NCBI GenBank assembly: GCA_963817635.1
Contig: CAWFPR010000020.1
Location: forward strand, 84,507 to 148,506
Length of the DNA: 64,000 nucleotides
Source of the DNA: CAWFPR01 sp963817635
GTDB taxonomy: Bacteria; Acidobacteriota; Vicinamibacteria; Vicinamibacterales; 2-12-FULL-66-21
Direction of reading: 5' to 3'
Positions 57,500-64,000 of the stretch are shown here, piece after piece. The first letter of the stretch is position 1, and each line of letters starts with the position of its first letter. Under the pieces are notes generated by a model, which saw only the letters and a program-made list of their open reading frames with translations, made no database searches and was not told the origin of the DNA. A program made the translations under genes and the position numbers.

Positions 57500-59233
57500 T
57501 CACGCAACCACCGCGTAGATGCGGCTCGCACCGGAGAGGTTCCTGCCGGCGAAGAGGAACTTGAACTGGGACCACCCGCCGAAGCCGACGACCATCGGGG
57601 CCGACACATTGCCGGGGGTGCCGGTGTCCCCGTAGGACAGAAGCTGGCCGTTCTGGTTCACGGCGTAGATGCGGTCCTGACCGGCGAGGTTGCTGCCGGC
57701 GAAGAGGAACTTGAATTGCGACCACCCGCCGAGGCCGACGACCACGGGGGCCGACACATTGCCGGGAGTGCCGGTGTCCCCGTAGGACAGGAGCTGGCCG
57801 TTCTGGTCCACGGCGTAGATGCGGTCCTGACCGGCGAGGTTCCTGCCGGCGAAGAGGACCTTGAACTGCTGCCACCCGCCGAAACCGACGACCACGGGGG
57901 CCGACACATTGCCAGGGGTGCCGGTGTCCCCGTAGGACAGGAGCTGGCCGGTCTGGTCCACGGCGTAGATGCGATCCTGACCGGCGAGGTTCCTGCCGGC
58001 GAAGAGGAGCGTGAACTGCTGCCACCCGCCGAAGCCGACGGCCACGGGGGCCGACACATTGCCGGGAGCGCCGGTGTCCCCGTAGGACAGGAGCTGGCCG
58101 GTCTGGTCCACGGCGTAGATGCGGTTCTGACCGGCGAGGTCTCTGCCGGAAAAGAGACGCGTGAACTGCAACCACCCGCCCAGGCCCACGACGTCGGGGT
58201 TCGACACGTTGCCGGGCGTTCCGGCGTCTCCGTAGGACAGGAGTTGACCCGTAACGAACGGAGCGTTGCGGTCGTCCACCGCTACGGTGAAGCCGCCCGG
58301 AATGGTCCCAATGACGCTGACGTCGACGTTGGTGTCCGACGTGAACGACTGTCCCACCTTCAGCGCGGTCGGCGTCAGCAGGAAGACCGGGATGTTCGGG
58401 TGACTCGGATCGGGGCCCTGGGCCACGCCAAGCGGATCCGACGTCTGAACACGGTAGACGACCACGCCCTGGCTGGGAATGCCGCTCTCCAGCTGACTTG
58501 GAGATTCAAACTGATCGTTCATCAACCTGGCTTCGACCATCAGGTAGGGCACACTCGACCCGATCCGTACAGCCGTCCACCTGCCGGATGGAGGTGGCTG
58601 GACCAGACCGACAGCGTGCACGTCGTAGAACACCGCGCGACCCGTGTGCTTTGCGATGGAGGATTCATCGAGCCACTGAATCGCCGCCTTGGTGTACGCC
58701 GAGGGATGCATGCCGCCGTTGAAGGCCATCTCGTCGAAGTTGCCGATGTCTCCGATGTCGTTCGGACAGTCGGCGAACGCCGGTTGACAACGAATGTCGG
58801 TAAATCCGGTCAGCACGTGCATGAGCTCCATGGCCCACGTGCCAAGTTTCTCGCGCATGACGAACCGAGCCAGGAAGCCGCCGCGTTCAGCGGTGCCAGA
58901 CGGTGGGCCCCCGAGCATCACGATCGCCGCTGCATCAAAGCCTCGATCTCGCATCTGCTGCCCGAGTTGCTGAACATCGGCGTGATCCAGCCGGACATCC
59001 TGCCGGTCGATGACCACCATGGGCATCACAACCGCGTCGAGGTCAGCCCGTCCCGAAGATGCCGCGTGGATGTACGCACGCAGCGATCTGTCCGCTCCCG
59101 TCTTCGTGTCCGGATCGAAGAACACCCGCCGCAGGATATCGCCGGTCCAGTCGGCAGGAATCGCATCCGGCGGGGCCGCGTGCGGCCGGAACACAGGGAT
59201 GAATGCGATCTTCTTTCGTCCGATCCAGGCCAT
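57500..59233 (-). CDS. tachylectin-2-like propeller fused to an M6-like domain lacking a zinc ligand
   Basis: 577 residues. The N-terminal half looks like an immune-inhibitor-A/M6-type domain ('ILRRVFFDPDTKTGADRSLR', 'AYIHAASSGRADLDAVVMP'). The expected HExxH reads 'MELMH' about residue 150, so the first zinc ligand is Met and activity is doubtful. The C-terminal half has five near-identical 50-residue blades with 'GQLLSYGDTGTPGNVSAP' and 'GFGGWQQFKVLFAGRNLAG', the tachylectin-2 sugar-binding propeller. No signal peptide is apparent from this start; a longer frame reaches 59386. Likely binds GlcNAc or GalNAc glycans. Confidence 0.72.
   Translation of the reverse strand: MAWIGRKKIAFIPVFRPHAAPPDAIPADWTGDILRRVFFDPDTKTGADRSLRAYIHAASSGRADLDAVVMPMVVIDRQDVRLDHADVQQLGQQMRDRGFDAAAIVMLGGPPSGTAERGGFLARFVMREKLGTWAMELMHVLTGFTDIRCQPAFADCPNDIGDIGNFDEMAFNGGMHPSAYTKAAIQWLDESSIAKHTGRAVFYDVHAVGLVQPPPSGRWTAVRIGSSVPYLMVEARLMNDQFESPSQLESGIPSQGVVVYRVQTSDPLGVAQGPDPSHPNIPVFLLTPTALKVGQSFTSDTNVDVSVIGTIPGGFTVAVDDRNAPFVTGQLLSYGDAGTPGNVSNPDVVGLGGWLQFTRLFSGRDLAGQNRIYAVDQTGQLLSYGDTGAPGNVSAPVAVGFGGWQQFTLLFAGRNLAGQDRIYAVDQTGQLLSYGDTGTPGNVSAPVVVGFGGWQQFKVLFAGRNLAGQDRIYAVDQNGQLLSYGDTGTPGNVSAPVVVGLGGWSQFKFLFAGSNLAGQDRIYAVNQNGQLLSYGDTGTPGNVSAPMVVGFGGWSQFKFLFAGRNLSGASRIYAVVA
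57520..58250 (-). repeat. five ~150-bp tandem repeats (tachylectin blades)
   Basis: Five copies of a 150-bp unit containing 'tccccgtaggacag' and 'gggccgacacattgcc', highly similar at the DNA level, which suggests recent duplication or gene conversion. Confidence 0.88.
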
Positions 59234-59488
59234 GTTCTCCCCCGTTCCAGGGTTGGCGGTTGGCGCTCGCCCAACGCACGCTCGGTGGCTTGGGCTGTCG
59301 ATCACGGGCCGCAGGGAGGGGAATACTAGCACCGACTCCGGTGCAGCAAAGCTCAGCGTTGGAACAATTCCATCTGTCGCGGACATGGACCGGAGCCAGC
59401 GCCCTGCCCGCTATTGCCCGCACGGATGCGTTTCGGCAGGCGTGCGCTGGATACGCGACGCGGGCCGGCACGGCGTCGAAGTGCTGTG

Positions 59489-59995
59489 CTACCGCGAATT
59501 GAAGCTCGCACGTACATCCTTGATCAAGACGAACAGGTGGTACGGGTCAGTGGGAGCCGGTACAAAACCAAACCGCTCGTAGAAGCCTCGCGCGTCGTCG
59601 TCTTTGGCGTGTACGGCGATCGCGCGGATGCCAGCGATGTCTGCGGCCTGGAGCGTCCGCAGCATGCCGTCCTTGAGCAACCCCGAACCGAGCCCCTTCC
59701 CCTGCCAATTCAGGGCGACGGCCAGCCGGGCGAGCAGCATTACCGGAATCGGATGCCTGGCCAGTCCCTTTCCGAGGCGTTGCGGTGCGCCGTCGTACTC
59801 GACCTGGGCGACGACAAGCGTGTAGAACCCTACGACATCGTCGCCGACCAGCGCCACGTAAGTTTGTGAGGCTTCGGCCTGCTGGTTCTGGAACGCGTAG
59901 CGGATGAGAAAGCGATTCAGCGCCTCCTGCCCGCAATCGAACAGATCGACGTGGTGATCGCGCCGCAGCTTTTCGATTCGCGGCCGGGCGTTCAC
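59489..59995 (-). CDS. GNAT acetyltransferase toxin (TacT-like)
   Basis: 168 residues. 'HHVDLFDCGQEALNRFLIRYA' and 'YVALVGDDVVGFYTLV' at the N-terminus, 'LARLAVALNWQGKGLGSGLL' with the acetyl-CoA loop (Q-x-x-G-x-G) and 'FYERFGFVPAP' at the end match TacT-type toxins that acetylate aminoacyl-tRNA. GTG start at 59995 overlaps the antitoxin stop (GTGA). Confidence 0.87.
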   Translation of the reverse strand: MNARPRIEKLRRDHHVDLFDCGQEALNRFLIRYAFQNQQAEASQTYVALVGDDVVGFYTLVVAQVEYDGAPQRLGKGLARHPIPVMLLARLAVALNWQGKGLGSGLLKDGMLRTLQAADIAGIRAIAVHAKDDDARGFYERFGFVPAPTDPYHLFVLIKDVRASFNSR

Positions 59996-60276
59996 CTACG
60001 ACGACGCTCGAACACGCTGGGCTTCTGGAGGAGCTTCTTCAAGCGAGGGATGGGACGCGCCGGTGCATCCAGCGCGGCCTGGAATGCCGCCCAACGCTCG
60101 GCATCGAGACCGAAGCGCTGTCGATCCGGCAGCGTCTCCTCCGCGCGCGCAAGCGCACTCTCCAGGACGAACTCGCTGACCGAGCGCTGCGCCGCCGTCG
60201 CCGCGGACTGGAGGACGCGCTTCGCCGATAACGTGAGTCGCAGGTCGAGTTTCTCGGTACGCGTAGCCATTGGCAT
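59992..60276 (-). CDS. DUF1778 ribbon-helix-helix antitoxin (TacA-like)
   Basis: 94 residues from the ATG at 60276 (GGGGA six bases upstream; ATG 60270 and 60294 are alternatives). 'TRTEKLDLRLTLSAKRVLQSAA' and 'RSVSEFVLESALARAEETL' are the DUF1778 DNA-binding and dimer part; the C-terminal tail ('RPIPRLKKLLQKPSVFERR') would wrap the toxin. Confidence 0.85.
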   Translation of the reverse strand: MPMATRTEKLDLRLTLSAKRVLQSAATAAQRSVSEFVLESALARAEETLPDRQRFGLDAERWAAFQAALDAPARPIPRLKKLLQKPSVFERRRR

Positions 60277-60597
60277 GCTGATTCCCCGCTCCACGTATAG
60301 TAGCAGGTCTGCCCGACATTGTCATGACATACCGATCAGAAGGCGAGCGTCCTTGAAACAGATCCCTCGTCATTGGTATTTCCGGCTGCGATCATGATTT
60401 CGTGGCGCAGCGATACGGGAGGTCGTCGCGTGGACCTGCTCGGAGCCACCTCTCGCCCTCTGCCGCACGGTGGTCCTCCGTTCAACAGCGACGCACATAC
60501 GACTTCGTCCTCGAGGCGGGGAACGGTATGATGCTGACGCCTGTCGAGACGGCTGCCAGGCTACGGCGGCCTGCAGGTTGAAGGCACGGTGTTGGCT

Positions 60598-61038
60598 ATG
60601 AATGTGGTGGTAAGCGCACTGGTGGCTGGGATGTGCTTGAGTGCGACCCAGGTGACGCGGACAGCGGCCCAGGAGACCTGGCTCGAGAGTTTCGAGGGGG
60701 CGTGGGTCCTGGAGGGCGCAGTCGGCGCTGACGCGGACCTTGTGGTGAACATCACCCGTGAGGGGACGGCCCTCGTGCTGAGGGTCGTCCGCGATCGTGA
60801 GGTTGTGACCCGCTACGATTTCAGCGGTGTTGATGTGACCAATCGCACGGCGATCTTTCGAACCCGCATCGACGGCCGGAAGCTGGTGACTGAGATCTGG
60901 GACAAGGCCGTGGCCGGAGCGCCGGCGAGAATAGAAACGCGCTACATGGAGTCGGCCGATCGTATGGTCACCGAACTCGCGCGGACGCCCGGCGGACCCG
61001 TGTTCAATCGCGGGGTGCTCACGCGGAAGGGAAAGTAA
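60598..61038 (+). CDS. small secreted protein of unknown function
   Basis: 146 residues. A signal peptide covers about 1-24 ('VSALVAGMCLSATQV'). The mature part is beta-rich ('LVVNITREGTALVLRVVRD', 'DRMVTELARTPGGPVFNRG') and resembles a lipocalin-like barrel of the sort seen in acidobacterial secreted proteins, but no family is certain. Its TAA is directly followed by the GTG of the permease gene, so the two form an operon. 60295-60597 before it shows no gene. Confidence 0.6.
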   Translation: MNVVVSALVAGMCLSATQVTRTAAQETWLESFEGAWVLEGAVGADADLVVNITREGTALVLRVVRDREVVTRYDFSGVDVTNRTAIFRTRIDGRKLVTEIWDKAVAGAPARIETRYMESADRMVTELARTPGGPVFNRGVLTRKGK

Positions 61039-63403
61039 GTGTCTCCCGCCGTCGCCGACGCCTGGCGTGGCCTGGTTCGGCATCGCGTGTTCGGCGGCTT
61101 CGTCATCGCGATTCTGGCCCTCGGCGCCGGATCGGCCACGGCGCTCGTCGGCCTGGCGGACGTGTTGCTCGTTCGAGGGCCTGCGCACGTCACCGATCCC
61201 GAGCGGCTGGTCAAGGTCAACGGCGCGTACAACTATGTCCTCTACCGCGAGGTCGCCCGCCGCGGTCGCGCACTGGACGTCGCCGCGGTGTCGAGTCGCA
61301 TGCTGACGCTCGGTGGGGCGGGCGCTGCCTATCCCATTAAGACCGAGTGCGTGACACAGGGCTACTTCGGTCTCCTGGGCGCCACCCCGGTCGCGGGTCG
61401 TGCCTTCCTGCCCGAGGAGGAGATCCGCGGCGGCGAGCCGGTCACGGTGCTGGCCTACCGCCTCTGGCAGCGTGACTTCGGCGGCCGGCCCGACGTGGTC
61501 GGCGCCACGGCGACCATCGCGGGTCGGTCGCACCGGATCGTCGGTGTCGCGCCGCCGGATTTTCACGGGCTTGGCGTCGAGCGCGTGGATGCGTGGCTGC
61601 TCCTGACGGCGACGCCCGATTTGTGCTCGTTTGTCGGCCGCGACCTTCTCGACGAGAGGACCGGCGCCTGGCTGACCACGATCGGACGGCTGCGTCCGGG
61701 TGTCCCGCTGGCCGGCGCCGAACGTGACGTGCGCAGCCTCGCACTCCACGAGATCAGCCGCGCCGGCAGCCGGCCGGTGTTCCGCGAACTGGATCCCGCC
61801 GTGTCGCCTGGAGCCTCCTCGAACGACGACCTTCTCGCCGTCTGCCTCGCGGGGGGCGCGATCCTGATGCTCGTGATCGCGTGTGCGAACGTCGCGGGCC
61901 TGCTGTCCGTCCGCGCCGTCCAACGGCGCCGTGAGATGGCCGTGCGTGTCCAACTCGGCGCCAGCCGCGCACGGGTCTTCTGGCAGCTGTCTGCTGAGAA
62001 CCTGATGCTGACCGGCGCCAGCGTGTTTGGGGCCTGGGGCGTCGCGCGCCTGATCACCTCGGCCCTCAGCGCGTTCTTTCCGCTGCTCGCGCGCGACGCG
62101 TGGTTCGATCCTCGCAGCCTCGTCGCGTTGGCCGCGTTCACGCTGGGCGCCGGCGTGGTGGCCGGCACCGTGCCGGCCATCCAGGCGTCGCGCGCGCAGG
62201 CGGCTGGGCTCTGGCGTGTCGGCCACGATGTCGGCCATGGCCACGCGCGCTGGCGCAGTGTCCTGATCGTCAGCCAGGTGGCGCTCGCCCTCCTCCTGGT
62301 CGCGAGCGCGGGGCTGTTCACGCACAGTCTCGTGCGCGTCACGAGCGATCTCGGCTATGACCTCGACCGCGTCCTGGTGGCGCCGCTCGATCTCAAGCAA
62401 GCGGGCGTCGGGCAGGTGTCGGAGATCCGGAGTGCGTTCGACGAGATCCTCGCGCGCGTGCGTGCGCTTCCGGGCGTGGAGGCGGCCAGCATGACGGCGG
62501 CGTCGCCATATGGGTCGGGGCAGTTCATGACGGTGGTGGCAAAGCCCGCGAACGCGCCGCGGGGCTCGTTGGCGCAGATGGCGCACTACGTCTCGCCCGA
62601 GTACTTCAGAACGCTCGGGTACTCGCATCGTGGAGGGGCGGCCCTTCACGCCCGAGGATGGCCTGAGCGCGCCGCGGGTGATGATCGTGGACGAGAACCT
62701 GGCGCGTGAGCTCTGGCCGGGCGAAGTCGTCGTCGGCCAGTGCAAGTCGCTTCCGTTTCCGCCCTGCACGACCGTGGTCGGCATCAGTCAGCCGCGGCGT
62801 TTTGGGTCACTCACCAGGCGCGATGGCGAAGTGTTCAGGCCGCTTGCGCAATGGCCGAGCAGCATGCCGCAGGCGGTTCTCGTCCGAAGCACTGGCAATG
62901 CCCATGACATCGTCCCGGCTGTGGCTGCGGCAATCCGGAGCGCCGTCCCGTCGCTCGCCTTTGCGGACGTGCGACCGCTTGCGGATCTCGTTGACGAGAA
63001 GGCCCGTTCGTGGCGCCTGGGGGCGACGCTCTTCGGACTGTTCGGCGGACTGGCCATCGCACTCGCCGCGGTGGGACTCTATGCGTCGCTCGCCTTGGCC
63101 GTCCGTCAGCGCACGCCTGAAATCGGCGTGCGCATCGCGCTCGGTGCCAATCCCTCGTCGGTGGCGAGGCTCGTGCTGGGACAGGGCCTCAGGCTCGTCG
63201 CTGTCGGCTGGCTGATTGGTGCCGCTGCGGCGATGGTCGCCGCGGACTGGATGCGCAGCCTCCTCTTCGGCGTGCAGCCCAGCAATCCAGCGACCTTCAT
63301 TCTTGCCTCGCTCGTCATCGCCCTGGCGGGCCTCGCTGGATCGGCGCTCCCCGCCCTCCGCGCCGCGAAGGTCGATCCGGTGGTGGCGCTGAGAGCCGAC
63401 TAG
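61039..63403 (+). CDS. ADOP-type orphan ABC permease (MacB/FtsX family), one frameshift
   Basis: About 787 residues after removing one base near 62624. Two FtsX-like halves are seen: the first periplasmic MacB-PCD part ('GYFGLLGATPVAGRAFLPEE', 'RLWQRDFGGRPDVVGATATI') and membrane block around residue 270, the second with 'VMIVDENLARELWPGE' and the last four helices ('GLFGGLAIALAAVGLYASLAL', 'RTPEIGVRIALGA'). No ATPase gene is adjacent, as usual for acidobacterial duplicated orphan permeases. At the break 'RTLGYSHRG' should read about 'RTLGYRIVEGRPFTPED'; the extra base follows GTAC. Confidence 0.87.
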
Positions 63404-63678
63404 GGCGCCGCCTCCTTCGGGCCCACGGCCGAAACCGCGCCGCACGCGTTCAACCCGATCTCCGCGACGCGACGGGCTCACGGCGCAGCCAGCGGCGCTT
63501 GGGTAAGGCCCGCACCCCGGCGTGTCGCCCACCTCGGCGGTCCTGATCGCGAGCCGCGTGTTCTGAAGTGCACAGACTTGCATCGGGCGATCGTCTAACG
63601 TCGGAACAGCCGAGGCAGCGGGGCATGCGTGCACTCCAGCAGGCGGTCCTTCAGCTTCTCCTTCGCGGAGATCAAGAC
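63404..63678. other. intergenic stretch
   Basis: No gene seen. GGAG about ten bases before 63679 serves the next short gene. Confidence 0.35.
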
Positions 63679-63759
63679 ATGTCAACCCTGCTAATCGTTC
63701 TCATCCTGTTGTTCGTGCTCGGCGGCGGGGGCTGGGGATATTCTCGCTGGCGCCGCTAG
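63679..63759 (+). CDS. mini membrane protein, DUF3309-like
   Basis: 26 residues: 'MSTLLIVLILLFVLGGGG' followed by 'WGYSRWRR'. One membrane helix ending in a Gly run and an aromatic/basic tail is the pattern of short DUF3309-type proteins, here without their usual second half. GGAG lies upstream at a proper distance. Function unknown. Confidence 0.6.
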   Translation: MSTLLIVLILLFVLGGGGWGYSRWRR

Positions 63760-63805
63760 CGCCAGCCCAGGGAGTCCCGGGACAATACGCGAAAGGAGAA
63801 ACGCC

Positions 63806-64000
63806 ATGTCGGTAGCGAAAGTGTCTGAAATCAGCTCGACCTCGACCGTCGGTTTCGCGGAAGCGATCACGGAGGGCATCGCCAGGGCGCACAAGACCAT
63901 CCGCAACATCCGCAGTGCGTGGATCAAGGAGCAGCACGTGCGAGTGATCGACGCCAAGATCACGGAGTATCAGGTCAACATGATGGTGACCTTCATCATC
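63806..64000 (+). CDS. dodecin, 3' end cut by window edge
   Basis: 65 codons without a stop. 'VAKVSEISSTSTVGFAEAI', 'GIARAHKTIRNIRSAWIKEQ' and 'ITEYQVNMMVTFII' match dodecin, the twelve-subunit flavin-binding and storage protein of about 67-70 residues; only a few residues are missing. AAAGGAG lies eight bases before the ATG. The Trp that stacks on flavin is present ('SAWIKEQ'). Confidence 0.88.
   Translation, partial: MSVAKVSEISSTSTVGFAEAITEGIARAHKTIRNIRSAWIKEQHVRVIDAKITEYQVNMMVTFII

Overview
The window is GC-rich (my impression, not measured) and dense in genes. It looks like part of an Acidobacteriota chromosome, most likely Vicinamibacteria-like. Pointers are an orphan FtsX-type permease of the acidobacterial ADOP kind, Ser/Thr kinases and winged-helix regulators fused to TPR domains, an Oar-like TonB receptor with an N-terminal carboxypeptidase-regulatory domain, many FG-GAP and other secreted propeller proteins, and toxin-antitoxin pairs. 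No rRNA is present. The RNA genes are one tRNA-Asn and the small SRP RNA.

Layout. 0-0.4 kb: a DUF433/DUF5615 toxin-antitoxin pair. 0.8-5.8 kb: a mini-island bounded by an intact tRNA-Asn (5722-5796) and a 45-bp perfect copy of its 3' end (813-857). It carries a four-gene cassette joined by 4-bp stop/start overlaps: FG-GAP protein, lectin-like secreted protein, short secreted RHS-core protein with a restriction-endonuclease-like toxin tip, and a HEAT-repeat protein that is the likely immunity gene. 5.8-7.5 kb: cupin, OsmC and a membrane protein. 7.5-12 kb: a phospholipid-type cluster (two flippase-like proteins, a nucleotidyltransferase and a CDP-alcohol phosphatidyltransferase) with many frameshifts. 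12.2-15.1 kb: recR, ybaB and dnaX, with SRP RNA upstream. 15.2-17.7 kb: a GH13 enzyme and a VapBC-like pair. 17.7-22.8 kb: a tightly packed six-gene minus-strand cluster (methyltransferase, radical SAM/SPASM, DoxX, GT2, DUF2064, GT-C). 22.8-31.7 kb: TPR/FG-GAP protein, cupin between two inverted dodecamer arrays, PhoD-like phosphatase, P1 peptidase and Oar-like receptor. 32-38 kb: a catabolic group (M20 hydrolase, SSS symporter, SDR, tartrate dehydrogenase-like, class III aminotransferase). 38.3-47.5 kb: Ser/Thr kinase-TPR, a very large secreted metalloprotease with RGDF repeats, and a winged-helix-TPR regulator. 47.7-52.7 kb: secreted SBP56-like propeller, metallo-beta-lactamase-fold hydrolase, beta-barrel and an RTX-like protein. 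52.8-59.2 kb: FAD oxidase plus dihaem cytochrome operon, a VOC protein and a tachylectin-like propeller protein. 59.5-64 kb: a TacAT-like pair, a small secreted protein with an ADOP permease, a mini membrane protein and a dodecin cut by the window end.

A cross-cutting feature is the number of broken reading frames. About 24 single-base shifts can be placed inside otherwise well-conserved genes. About 22 behave as one extra base, and several lie directly after GTAC. In most genes, subtracting or adding the inferred bases gives a length divisible by three. This points more to a systematic sequencing or assembly error, perhaps linked to base modification, than to gene decay. I therefore annotate most of these genes as one CDS with an apparent frameshift.
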